A stretch of 11,679 nucleotides of DNA from an uncultured Ruminococcus sp. (lineage in GTDB: Bacteria; Bacillota; Clostridia; Oscillospirales; Ruminococcaceae), in NCBI GenBank assembly GCA_947173865.1, contig CAMWGS010000041.1:1-11679 (forward strand). Reading direction: 5' to 3'. Below, one piece after another: positions 1 to 6,488 of the stretch; within the stretch, counting starts at the first letter, position 1; every line of letters starts with the position of its first letter. Below the pieces are notes generated by a model. That model made no database searches and was not told the origin of the DNA. It saw only the letters and a program-made list of their open reading frames with translations. The position numbers and the translations under genes were made by a program.

Positions 1-24
1 TCCTATAATAATTACTTTTTTCAT
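1..24 (-). CDS. 5' end of a gene running off the left edge, probably a nucleotide-binding (Rossmann-type) protein
   Basis: Only eight codons are visible, reading leftward: M-K-K-V-I-I-I-G. An AGGA-type ribosome site (complement of positions 31-36) precedes the ATG. A start of this kind (Lys-Lys, a run of Val/Ile, then Gly) is typical of the first beta strand and glycine loop of FAD/NAD(P)-binding oxidoreductases, but it also occurs in other Rossmann proteins. The gene lies directly downstream of the guaB terminator in the same orientation, so it is either read by partial read-through or from a promoter I cannot see. The fold is an inference from eight residues only. Confidence 0.4.
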
Positions 25-59
25 AGCATTTTCCTGTTTCTGTAAATATATTTCAAGAA

Positions 60-84
60 AAGCCGAACATTTTATGTTCGGCTT
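60..84. terminator. Bidirectional rho-independent terminator downstream of guaB
   Basis: A perfect stem with arms GCCGAACAT (62-70) and ATGTTCGGC (74-82), extended by A-T pairs to 60-84, closes a 3-base loop. On the plus strand it is followed by a T-rich run (83-91), and on the minus strand by TTTT. It lies 14 bases beyond the guaB stop codon, so it should end guaB transcription while also shielding guaB from opposite transcription. Confidence 0.85.
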
Positions 85-97
85 GTTTTTTATATAA

Positions 98-1570
98 TCA
101 TACCTGTGTTGAATAGTTGGGAGCTTCCTTAGTAATATAAATATCGTGCGGGTGGCTTTCCTTGAGACCTGCACCTGTAATTCTTACAAACTGTGCTTTT
201 TCGTGAAGGTCGGGAATAGTTTCACAACCGCAGTAACCCATGCCTGAACGTATACCACCGACAAGCTGGAAAATTGTATCAGCAACAGCACCCTTGAAAG
301 GCACACGACCCTCAACACCCTCAGGTACAAGCTTCTTTGCACCTTCCTGGAAATATCTGTCCTTAGAACCGTTAGCCATAGCACCGAGACTGCCCATGCC
401 ACGATATACCTTGAACTGTCTGCCCTGATAAATTTCTGTTTCACCGGGAGCTTCTGCACAGCCTGCGAGAAGTGAGCCGAGCATTACAACGTTTGCACCT
501 GCTGCAAGAGCCTTTACAATATCGCCCGAGTACTTTATACCGCCGTCTGCGATTACGGGAATACCATACTTCTGAGCCACGCAGGCAACGTCATAAATAG
601 CTGTAATCTGTGGTACACCGATACCTGCAACAACTCTTGTCGTACAGATAGAACCAGGACCAATACCGACTTTTACACAGTCAGCACCTGCTTTTATAAG
701 GTCCTCAGCTGCTTCTGCAGTTGCAATGTTTCCTGCAATAACAGGAATGTCGGGATAAGCTTCCTTTACCATTTTAAGACACTTGAGAATATTTGCACTG
801 TGACCGTGTGCAGAGTCAAGAACAAGCACGTCCACCTGTGCGTCAATAAGTGCCTTTGCTCTTTCAAGAACATTTGCTGTAACACCGATAGCAGCACCGC
901 AAAGAAGTCTGCCACGGCTGTCACGTGCGGAATTAGGATACTGGACAGATTTTTCTATATCCTTTATTGTGATAAGTCCCTTGAGAATTCCCTCGTCGTC
1001 AACAATAGGAAGCTTCTCAATTTTATGTGAACGGAGAATTTCCTGAGCCTGTTCGAGAGTTGTTCCGACAGGAGCAGTAATAAGATTTTTCTTTGTCATA
1101 ACTTCGGAAATTTTCGCACTGAAATCATTCAGAAAACGCATATCCCTGTTTGTGATAATTCCCACAAGTTTTTTATTTGTGTCAACAATCGGAACGCCTG
1201 AAATTCTGTATTTACCCATAAGTTCGTCAGCATCTGCAACAATGCGGTTCTCTGTGAGAGAGAACGGGTCAACGATAACGCCGTTTTCGGAACGTTTTAC
1301 CTTGTCAACTTCTTCTGCCTGCTGTTCTATAGTCATATTTTTGTGAATGATACCTATACCACCCTCACGGGCAATGGCAATAGCCATACGTGAATCTGTA
1401 ACCGTATCCATAGCGGCAGTCATGACCGGTGTATTGAGACGGATTGTTTTTGTGAGATTTGTACCGAGTTTAATCATATTCGGAGTAACATCTGATTTTG
1501 CGGGAATCAGAAGTACATCATCAAATGTCAGACCCTCTTTCTGAAATTTACTGTTCATGTCAGTCAGCAT
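98..1570 (-). CDS. guaB: Inosine-5'-monophosphate dehydrogenase
   Basis: Cytosolic enzyme that oxidises IMP to XMP with NAD+, the first committed step of GMP synthesis. The 490-residue length fits the family. Order of parts: N-terminal barrel segment with the family signature GLTFDDVLL (13-21), a Bateman module of two CBS domains at about 103-213, then the rest of the barrel. Visible active-site elements are DSAHGHS, the loop GPGSICTTR with the catalytic Cys at 309, the DGGI and GS phosphate-binding segments, YRGMGS, and the mobile flap beginning EGVEGRVP (about 417). The frame is open for 12 codons further upstream, but I chose the ATG at 1570 because a strong AGGAGG (complement of 1579-1584) sits 8 bases before it. 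It is monocistronic: its own promoter lies at 1631-1659 and a terminator at 60-84. I see no guanine riboswitch in its short leader. Confidence 0.97.
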   Translation of the reverse strand: MLTDMNSKFQKEGLTFDDVLLIPAKSDVTPNMIKLGTNLTKTIRLNTPVMTAAMDTVTDSRMAIAIAREGGIGIIHKNMTIEQQAEEVDKVKRSENGVIVDPFSLTENRIVADADELMGKYRISGVPIVDTNKKLVGIITNRDMRFLNDFSAKISEVMTKKNLITAPVGTTLEQAQEILRSHKIEKLPIVDDEGILKGLITIKDIEKSVQYPNSARDSRGRLLCGAAIGVTANVLERAKALIDAQVDVLVLDSAHGHSANILKCLKMVKEAYPDIPVIAGNIATAEAAEDLIKAGADCVKVGIGPGSICTTRVVAGIGVPQITAIYDVACVAQKYGIPVIADGGIKYSGDIVKALAAGANVVMLGSLLAGCAEAPGETEIYQGRQFKVYRGMGSLGAMANGSKDRYFQEGAKKLVPEGVEGRVPFKGAVADTIFQLVGGIRSGMGYCGCETIPDLHEKAQFVRITGAGLKESHPHDIYITKEAPNYSTQV

Positions 1571-1630
1571 AAAAATTTCCTCCTTACAAAAATTCTCCAC
1601 TGGCAAAAAACCAAGAGTTTATTACTTTTA

Positions 1631-1659
1631 ATGATACTCTTTTTTATTATTTATGTCAA
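1631..1659 (-). promoter_or_regulatory. Sigma-A promoter of guaB
   Basis: Reading leftward, TTGACA (complement of 1654-1659), a 17-base spacer, and TATCAT (complement of 1631-1636). Transcription would start near 1624, giving a leader of roughly 55 bases before the guaB ATG. Confidence 0.8.
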
Positions 1660-1743
1660 TAGTTTTGTTGCGAGATGGATATAGAACTTTTTTGTATAAT
1701 TTTGAACTATTTTGGCGAAAACGGCAACGGCGGAATTTTTTTT

Positions 1744-1764
1744 ATAAAAAATACAGTATGTATT
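1744..1764 (-). terminator. Weak AT-only hairpin with U-tract, possible 3' end of the structured RNA
   Basis: On the minus strand, arms AATACA and TGTATT (1764-1759 and 1755-1750) flank a 3-base loop and are followed by TTTTTAT. The stem has only two G-C pairs, so termination would be inefficient. It is the first hairpin-plus-U arrangement downstream of the structured RNA at 1822-1932. A second stem, GATAATT/AATTATC, lies just upstream at about 1772-1788. Confidence 0.25.
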
Positions 1765-1796
1765 ATTATAGATAATTTACAATTATCCGCTATGTC

Positions 1797-1826
1797 TTGA
1801 CTACAATGTGATATTATTAGTATAGA
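1797..1826 (+). promoter_or_regulatory. Possible plus-strand promoter facing the BRO-N gene
   Basis: TTGACT (1797-1802), an 18-base spacer, and TATAGA (1821-1826). It would transcribe antisense across the whole structured RNA and meet the terminator at 1977-2009 before reaching the BRO-N gene. The -10 box is weak, so this is tentative. Confidence 0.25.
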
Positions 1827-1932
1827 GCATACCGCTCACCGTCTGAAACAGGTTGGCAGACCTGAATCAGACATCAAAACAAGAGTTACCAGAATAACTT
1901 TGTAATAGCTTGTAAGCAATACGCCCTATAAA
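1822..1932 (-). ncRNA. Structured non-coding RNA of unassigned class, three-way-junction-like
   Basis: Read on the minus strand, the RNA is closed by a 15-bp stem between 1929-1915 and 1836-1822 in which every position pairs, five of them as G-U. Read on the plus strand the same positions give A-C mismatches, so the minus strand is the functional one. Inside are two more stems. One is AGUUAU/GGUAACU-type (about 1899-1884) with a UCUG loop and flanking ACAAG/CUUGU. The other is GUCUGA-UU-CAGGU paired with ACCUG-UU-UCAGAC (1873-1842), with a tandem U-U internal loop and a 6-base loop. A perfect promoter at 1939-1967 puts the start at about 1932, at the foot of the closing stem. No coding potential is seen. 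It matches none of the purine, TPP, c-di-GMP, THF, SRP or tmRNA patterns I can recall. It could be a stand-alone small RNA or a long leader read toward guaB. Confidence 0.55.
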
Positions 1933-1938
1933 TGTATT

Positions 1939-1967
1939 ATTATATCATATCGGGCGATATTTGTCAA
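1939..1967 (-). promoter_or_regulatory. Perfect consensus promoter of the structured RNA
   Basis: Reading leftward, TTGACA (complement of 1962-1967), exactly 17 bases, then TATAAT (complement of 1939-1944). Both hexamers match the sigma-A consensus fully. The predicted start, about seven bases further at 1932, coincides with the beginning of the long closing stem of the RNA. Confidence 0.85.
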
Positions 1968-1976
1968 TACTTTTTA

Positions 1977-2009
1977 ACTGTTGGTAACTTCTGTAACCAG
2001 CAGTTTTTT
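1977..2009 (+). terminator. Rho-independent terminator or attenuator upstream of the BRO-N gene
   Basis: The arms ACTGTTGGT (1977-1985) and ACCAGCAGT (1996-2004) form a 9-bp stem with one G-U pair, and the loop region contains two further pairs. The stem is followed by a run of T to 2009. The run lies only on the plus-strand side, so it acts rightward. It sits 34 bases before the BRO-N ATG, leaving no room for a normal promoter after it. It is therefore either an attenuator in the BRO-N leader, or a block to transcription arriving from the left. Confidence 0.65.
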
Positions 2010-2043
2010 ATTATAAATCTGCACTAAAAAGGAGTAAAATATT

Positions 2044-2658
2044 ATGAATGAAATTCAGATTTTCAGAAATGAAGAATTCGGGGAAATCCGTACAGTAGAA
2101 ATCAATGGACAGCCATATTTTGTAGGAACTGATGTAGCCAAAGCATTGGGTTACACAAATCCAAGAAAAGCTATAAAAGACCATGTTGATGAAGAAGATA
2201 AAAGAATCTTCAATTTGAATACCGTAACGTTTTGTTACGGTATTCAAAAGCGTGGAAATCCTAATGTTACAATCATCAATGAAAGTGGCTTGTACTCACT
2301 TATTCTTTCATCTAAGCTTGAAACTTCCAGAAAGTTCAAACATTGGGTAACGTCTGAAGTACTTCCTGAAATACGGCATACAGGAGCTTACGGAACATTA
2401 AGTGTTGAAGAAACATTCATCAAAGTATTGGACGAAAGAATTGAAAACATTGTCAACAAAGTATTATATGAAAAGATAGAATCAATTGTAAATAAAGCTG
2501 TAAGCGAAACTGTTAAAGTATTGTCTCCGTTCATGTCACTTCCGGTCATTGAGACAACTACGGAAGAAAAAGTCATTAAAAAACTTTATCAATATAGTTC
2601 CTCGAAAATATTCATGTCAGAAGATTGCGGATTTTATAGAGGAAAATACAGACATTAA
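2044..2658 (+). CDS. BRO-N domain protein (phage antirepressor type), C-terminus frameshifted
   Basis: The N-terminal BRO-N domain spans about residues 5-113, with the signatures FVGTDVAKALGY (26-37), INESGLYSLILSSKL (78-92) and FKHWVTSEVLPEIR (98-111). BRO-N proteins are DNA-binding proteins of phages and mobile elements, often antirepressors. A helical region rich in Glu, Ile and Asn follows (about 120-160). As written, the frame ends at residue 204 in a Cys/Tyr/Arg tail that looks non-native, while the next frame stays open to 2716 and encodes a better-looking helix-turn-helix-like end (see 2582-2716). A one-base indel near the run of six A at 2578-2583 would explain this. The start is supported by AAGGAG at 2029-2034, 9 bases before the ATG. 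No other phage genes flank it, so it is probably a phage remnant or a domesticated copy. Confidence 0.85.
   Translation: MNEIQIFRNEEFGEIRTVEINGQPYFVGTDVAKALGYTNPRKAIKDHVDEEDKRIFNLNTVTFCYGIQKRGNPNVTIINESGLYSLILSSKLETSRKFKHWVTSEVLPEIRHTGAYGTLSVEETFIKVLDERIENIVNKVLYEKIESIVNKAVSETVKVLSPFMSLPVIETTTEEKVIKKLYQYSSSKIFMSEDCGFYRGKYRH
2214..2248 (+). repeat. Perfect 15-bp inverted repeat inside the BRO-N coding region
   Basis: The arm TTTGAATACCGTAAC (2214-2228) is an exact reverse complement of GTTACGGTATTCAAA (2234-2248), separated by GTTTT. It covers codons 57-69 of the BRO-N gene. The RNA would form an uninterrupted 15-bp hairpin on either strand. No U-run follows, so it is not a standard terminator. 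Confidence 0.9.
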
Positions 2659-2716
2659 GATTTCATACATGACAATCAGCCGTTACATAAAAAAATATTT
2701 TGTGTTACAGAAATAA
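2582..2716 (+). pseudogene. Out-of-frame C-terminal tail of the BRO-N protein
   Basis: In the frame one base ahead of the BRO-N gene, 44 codons run without a stop to TAA at 2714-2716. They encode a compact tail containing KIADFIEENTDIKIS followed by YMTISRYIKKYF, which reads like a small helix-turn-helix or coiled end. The frame has no start of its own and is open only back to about 2505. The shift is most economically placed at the A run at 2578-2583, but anywhere from 2505 to 2658 is possible. A sequencing or assembly error would look the same. Confidence 0.5.
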
Positions 2717-2754
2717 AAAAATGAGTTCGGTTTTATACCAAACTCATTTTTTTA
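2711..2754. terminator. Bidirectional terminator between convergent genes
   Basis: ATGAGTT (2721-2727) pairs with AACTCAT (2741-2747), and GGT pairs with ACC after one mismatch. A runs lie on the left and T runs on the right, so a U-tract follows the stem in both directions. It ends the plus-strand BRO-N unit and the minus-strand lipoprotein operon, which stops at 2755, abutting the T run. Confidence 0.85.
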
Positions 2755-3426
2755 TTACAGAATATAAATTTGTCCGTCGATTGTATAGATATAAAGCATC
2801 ATATCTGAGCCTGTTCTTGTTGTAAGCGAGTAACTTCCGTTATCTTCGTCAAGAGTGTAAAGAATGTCTATTCCGACAATTTTTCTGGAAGTTATTTCAG
2901 CGTCGGGGGAATTTTCATGAATTTTTGCATCAAGTATCGAAAAACCCGTGTCACTGTTATTGTCATTTTCATCCATAAGGGAGTTTATAAGAATATAATT
3001 GAAGTCAAATTCTCCGCCTGTGTAAGAACTTTTAATATTACTATGTCTTGTATCAAGATAATTCTGAACATCTGTATTTTCGTACTCTGTCACAAGATAG
3101 TCGAGATACGACGGGTAACAGGTATTTTTCATCAGTTCGGCATCACAACTGTTTATCGCTGAAATATAATCTGAAACCTTTCTTGCCTCATCCTCGGTCA
3201 TGAAACGGTTTTCATATGAAATTGAAATCGGTACACCGTCACGGTCTGAAAAAAGGTCTGTCATAGTAGCACCGAAAGGCATTTCGTTTTCGGCTACATT
3301 TATTCCTTCACTGATTGTGTCGCTTACAAGAGCTTTACCCTCTGTAGATGATGTCCCTGATTTTTCGTCACTGCACGAAACGCAGATAAGTGACATGGCA
3401 CACAAAAGAATTATAAATTTTTTCAT
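2755..3426 (-). CDS. Predicted lipoprotein, second gene of a lipoprotein pair
   Basis: A 223-residue exported protein of unknown function. Residues 1-18 form a short lipoprotein signal (KK, hydrophobic core, then C-V-S-C with Cys18 as the likely lipidated residue; the -3 Cys is unusual). A Ser/Thr/Glu-rich linker runs to about 60, followed by a mixed alpha/beta domain with CYPSYLDYL (103-111), GGEF (137-140) and an end DGQIYIL. The CYPSY-type block and the following spacing resemble the upstream gene at 3438-4091, so I infer an old duplication. Its AAGGAG site (complement of 3433-3438) lies across the stop codon of the upstream gene, and the genes are 11 bases apart, so translation is probably coupled. 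The protein should face the outside of the membrane. I do not recognise a named family. Confidence 0.85.
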   Translation of the reverse strand: MKKFIILLCAMSLICVSCSDEKSGTSSTEGKALVSDTISEGINVAENEMPFGATMTDLFSDRDGVPISISYENRFMTEDEARKVSDYISAINSCDAELMKNTCYPSYLDYLVTEYENTDVQNYLDTRHSNIKSSYTGGEFDFNYILINSLMDENDNNSDTGFSILDAKIHENSPDAEITSRKIVGIDILYTLDEDNGSYSLTTRTGSDMMLYIYTIDGQIYIL

Positions 3427-3437
3427 AGACTTCTCCT

Positions 3438-4091
3438 TTATCCGAAAGTATAGTAACTGCCGTCTTTTTCGGCAAATACTATTTCAAATCCGCTCACAAG
3501 AAGTGATTCTGTTTTTTCGCTGTCCTCTGCCATTACATAAAATTTAAGATGATGAAAATTTTCCGCACTGTCCTTTATTTCATTGTAGTAATCTTTTGCG
3601 AAAGTTTCGTTAAGTGGTTTAAAGTACGATTCGACGGAGTCACTTTCTGCCTTTTCAGCCCTTATACGTGTGATTTTAAAATCTCCGCCCATTTTTTCGG
3701 AAAGACTTTCACGCTGATTCTGAAACGACGTTTCAAGGTCATATTCATAGTTTTCATTGAGATAACTGTTCATTTCGTCGATATAACTTGGATAAAGACA
3801 GAACTTATAATCTTCGTAATTATTTTCTTCAAATGATTTGAAATACTTTTCAAGCGTGAGTATAAGTTCTGTGGAATATTCATTTTCGTCATAATAAAGC
3901 TTTGTACCGTCCGAACTGTATCGGTACTCGCCAAGACCGTATTCATCATCATCTTCGTCAGGAGTAATTACTTCCCCTGCTTCACCCTCAGGTATCTCAC
4001 TTGAAATACTTTCCTGTTTATCATTGTCACTGCACGCCGTAAACAAACAACATGACAGCACAGCAGCAGTCACAGCTAAAAACTTTTTCAT
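3438..4091 (-). CDS. Predicted lipoprotein, first gene of a lipoprotein pair
   Basis: A 217-residue protein with a clear lipoprotein signal: MKKF, a hydrophobic core and L-F-T-A-C with Cys20 as the lipidated residue. A very acidic Ser/Glu/Asp linker (21-52) precedes the folded part. The segment YFKSFEENNYEDYKF followed by LYPSYIDEM (99-107), then GGDF (135-138) and the closing DGSYYTFG, parallels the neighbouring lipoprotein at 2755-3426, indicating paralogy. Start support: GAGGT (complement of 4098-4102), 6 bases before the ATG. It leads a two-gene minus-strand operon ending at the terminator at 2711-2754. No enzyme motif is visible. Its function is unknown; an extracytoplasmic sensing or binding role is only a guess. 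Confidence 0.85.
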   Translation of the reverse strand: MKKFLAVTAAVLSCCLFTACSDNDKQESISSEIPEGEAGEVITPDEDDDEYGLGEYRYSSDGTKLYYDENEYSTELILTLEKYFKSFEENNYEDYKFCLYPSYIDEMNSYLNENYEYDLETSFQNQRESLSEKMGGDFKITRIRAEKAESDSVESYFKPLNETFAKDYYNEIKDSAENFHHLKFYVMAEDSEKTESLLVSGFEIVFAEKDGSYYTFG

Positions 4092-4221
4092 TATTTTACC
4101 TCATATAATCATGTGAGTTTCTTTACTTTAAAAATCTTCTGTTCAATAATAATTCTTTAACCTGTAAATTGTATGTTTATTGTGTGGAATGTTTGGGAAA
4201 TTATTACGCTTTATTTTTTAT

Positions 4222-4275
4222 GTTTCAACAGCTGACGGAAGGTTTCAACATTGACCTATTGAAAACTATTGAAAA
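4222..4275. repeat. Short direct repeats after the typA stop
   Basis: GTTTCAACA occurs at 4222-4230 and 4242-4250 (20-base period), and CTATTGAAAA occurs twice in tandem at 4256-4275, ending immediately before the typA stop. TTTCAA and TTGAAA are complementary, so the four units can form alternative weak hairpins. I find no canonical terminator after typA here, so these may supply a weak one. The rest of 4092-4221 must hold the lipoprotein operon promoter, but no convincing -35/-10 pair stands out. Confidence 0.4.
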
Positions 4276-6093
4276 TTATTTTGCTCTCTGCTTAGCTCTC
4301 TGTGAGTTGTTGAGTATTCTCTTTCTTATTCTGAGAGACTCGGGGGTAACTTCAAGAAGTTCGTCATCCGCAAGGAATTCAAGGCAGTCCTCAAGACTGA
4401 GTATTCTGTGCGGAACAAGTCTGAGCGCATCGTCACTACCGCTTGCACGTGTATTCGTGAGATGTTTTTTCTTGCACACATTTACAACAAGGTCTTCTGT
4501 TTTCGGTGAAGCACCTACTATCATACCCTCATAAACAGGAGTACCCGCAGGAATGAAAAGTTGCCCACGTTCCTGAGCATTGTAAAGACCGTAAGTAACA
4601 GCCTCACCCGTTTCAAACGATACAAGAGAGCCTGTCTTTCTGCGTTCGATATCGCCCTTGTAAGCCTCGTAACCCTCAAATACATGGCTCATAATACCCT
4701 CACCCTTTGTATCGGTGAGGAACTCACTCTTATAACCAAATAATCCTCTTGCAGGAATAAGGAACTCAATTCTTGTACGGTTGCCCTGTGGGTGCATATT
4801 AGTCATCTCACCCTTACGACTGCAAACTTTTTCCATTACAGAACCTACACAGTCATCGGGAACGTCAATAACAAGTCTTTCGATAGGTTCAAGCTTGCGA
4901 CCGTCCTCGCCCTCTTTGTAGAGAACACGGGGAGTTGATACAGCAAGTTCATATCCCTCACGACGCATATTCTCAATGAGAATTGAAAGATGCATTTCAC
5001 CACGTCCTGCAACACGGAATGAGTCTGTAGTATCAGTTTCGGAAACACGAAGTGAAACGTCCTTTAAAAGTTCTCTGAAAAGTCTTTCACGGAGCTGACG
5101 GGAAGTAACAAACTTTCCCTCTTTGCCAGCAAAAGGACTGTCATTTACAGAGAATGTCATTTCAACGGTCGGCTCACTGATTTTTACAAACGGCAACGGT
5201 TCGGGTGTATCGGTTGCACAGATAGTGTCACCGATTGTGATATTTTCTATTCCCGAAATCCACACAATATCACCGACTGTAGCTTCCTGAACGGGTACAC
5301 GGTTAAGTCCCTGTATCTGTAAAAGTGAAACAATTTTTGAATTGTAGTTCTTCTTTGAGCCTGTATAATCACAGACTGTAACCTGCTGGTTTACCTTGAT
5401 GTTACCACGCACAATACGTCCTATACCGATTCTTCCTACATATTCATTATAGTCGATAGATGAAATAAGCATCTGTAAAGGTTCTTCGTCATTGCCCTGA
5501 GGTGCTTCAATGTAGTTTATGATAGTATCGAAAAGGGGCTTGAGGTCTGTACCTGCTTCGTACTGACTGAGTGAAGCCGTACCACTACGACCCGAACAGA
5601 AAAGAATAGGACTTTCAAGCTGTTCTTCGTTTGCGTCAAGGTCAAGAAGAAGCTCAAGGACTTCGTCACCGATTTCATCAAGACGAGCATCAGGACGGTC
5701 AATCTTGTTTACTACAACTATAATCTTGTGACCCATTTCGAGAGCCTTTGAAAGAACAAAACGTGTCTGGGGCATAGGACCTTCGGCAGCATCAACAAGG
5801 AGAAGAACACCATCTACCATTTCGAGAACACGTTCTACTTCTCCACCGAAATCAGCGTGTCCGGGGGTGTCAATTATGTTTATTTTAATGTCGTTGTACA
5901 TTACAGACGTATTTTTTGCAAGTATTGTGATACCTCTTTCACGTTCTATGTCATTAGAGTCCATAACTCTTTCAGCAACGTTCTGGTTTTCACGGAACAC
6001 ACCACCCTGTTTTAGCATTTCGTCAACGAGAGTAGTTTTACCATGGTCAACGTGGGCAATAATGGCGATGTTTCTCAAATCATTTCTAATCAT
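4276..6093 (-). CDS. typA: Ribosome-associated translational GTPase TypA/BipA
   Basis: A 605-residue member of the elongation-factor GTPase superfamily, close to the usual length of TypA/BipA. It binds the ribosome in its GTP form and aids 50S assembly and growth under stress, such as cold. GTPase motifs: G1 AHVDHGKTT (13-21), the RGIT switch (53-56), G3 DTPGHADFGGE (75-85), G4 NKID (129-132). A beta-barrel domain follows, then two EF-G-like domains and the TypA-specific C-terminus with GRGEMHLS, RGLFGYKSEF and the basic tail RIRKRILNNSQRAKQRAK. Start: GGAGG (complement of 6101-6105), 7 bases before the ATG. Its upstream neighbour at 6150-6479 is in the same direction, 56 bases away, with only a small hairpin between and no obvious promoter, so partial co-transcription is possible. 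Confidence 0.97.
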   Translation of the reverse strand: MIRNDLRNIAIIAHVDHGKTTLVDEMLKQGGVFRENQNVAERVMDSNDIERERGITILAKNTSVMYNDIKINIIDTPGHADFGGEVERVLEMVDGVLLLVDAAEGPMPQTRFVLSKALEMGHKIIVVVNKIDRPDARLDEIGDEVLELLLDLDANEEQLESPILFCSGRSGTASLSQYEAGTDLKPLFDTIINYIEAPQGNDEEPLQMLISSIDYNEYVGRIGIGRIVRGNIKVNQQVTVCDYTGSKKNYNSKIVSLLQIQGLNRVPVQEATVGDIVWISGIENITIGDTICATDTPEPLPFVKISEPTVEMTFSVNDSPFAGKEGKFVTSRQLRERLFRELLKDVSLRVSETDTTDSFRVAGRGEMHLSILIENMRREGYELAVSTPRVLYKEGEDGRKLEPIERLVIDVPDDCVGSVMEKVCSRKGEMTNMHPQGNRTRIEFLIPARGLFGYKSEFLTDTKGEGIMSHVFEGYEAYKGDIERRKTGSLVSFETGEAVTYGLYNAQERGQLFIPAGTPVYEGMIVGASPKTEDLVVNVCKKKHLTNTRASGSDDALRLVPHRILSLEDCLEFLADDELLEVTPESLRIRKRILNNSQRAKQRAK

Positions 6094-6127
6094 TTTAATT
6101 CCTCCGAATGATAAATTATTTATGTAG

Positions 6128-6143
6128 ACGGCAGATGTGCCGT
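6128..6143. other. Small perfect hairpin between the 109-residue gene and typA
   Basis: ACGGCA (6128-6133) and TGCCGT (6138-6143) form a 6-bp GC-rich stem with a 4-base loop. Neither side has a run of T, so it is a weak terminator at best. It could instead be an RNA-processing or stabilising structure at the 5' end of the typA message. Confidence 0.4.
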
Positions 6144-6149
6144 GATTTA

Positions 6150-6479
6150 TTATTTTCTGAAAATATCTTCAAAGTCGCAGGCACATATAACATTATGTCT
6201 CTGTTTCAGGAAATAAACAAGATGTTTGAGGTTATTTATGTAAGCACTTTCGGAAACGTTTTCCAGCGGGTCAATGTCAATAATGAATTTCCAGTACAGG
6301 AAATCAGGATTTTTCGGAATATATTCCTTGTTTCTGCTGATACACATATCACACCAGTTCGAAGTTATACCAGATATGGCTTGTTTCTGACCGTTCAGAA
6401 AATTTCTTACGGTTTCAAAAAAGACATTATATTCTAAAACTGTATCAACAAACATTTTACAGTAAAGATTTTCAGTCAT
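6150..6479 (-). CDS. Small protein of unknown function, possible orphan immunity-type protein
   Basis: A 109-residue soluble protein without a signal peptide or membrane segment. It starts MTEN, has a central block around WCDMCISRNKEYIP and YWKFIIDIDPLENV, and ends with LKHLVYFLKQ and CACDFEDIF. I do not recognise the family. Composition (aromatic-rich, acidic, alpha/beta) and the small, paired, leaderless arrangement resemble immunity proteins left without their toxin, but no motif proves this. The ribosome site GAGGT (complement of 6486-6490) sits on the stop codon of the gene at 6489-6854, 9 bases away, indicating coupled translation. The start is therefore firm. Confidence 0.75.
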   Translation of the reverse strand: MTENLYCKMFVDTVLEYNVFFETVRNFLNGQKQAISGITSNWCDMCISRNKEYIPKNPDFLYWKFIIDIDPLENVSESAYINNLKHLVYFLKQRHNVICACDFEDIFRK

Positions 6480-6488
6480 TTATACACC

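Noticed and set aside
1571..1660. Guanine or purine riboswitch in the guaB leader
   Set aside because: The leader from the promoter at 1631-1659 is only about 55 bases and shows none of the conserved purine-riboswitch loops. The structured RNA further upstream also lacks them.
2011..2247. Minus-strand reading frame opposite the start of the BRO-N gene
   Set aside because: It is a shadow of the BRO-N coding region, with no ribosome site or recognisable protein.
2578..2584. Programmed -1 frameshift site (A run followed by C) in the BRO-N gene
   Set aside because: The heptamer is not in the required phase for -1 slippage, and the useful frame is +1, so an indel or transcriptional slippage is more likely.
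2044..2716. Prophage
   Set aside because: Only one phage-type gene is present. No integrase, terminase, capsid or attachment-site repeat is visible nearby.
4169..4534. Plus-strand reading frame over the typA 3' end
   Set aside because: It is the antisense of typA, Ser/Leu/Phe-rich as expected for a shadow frame.
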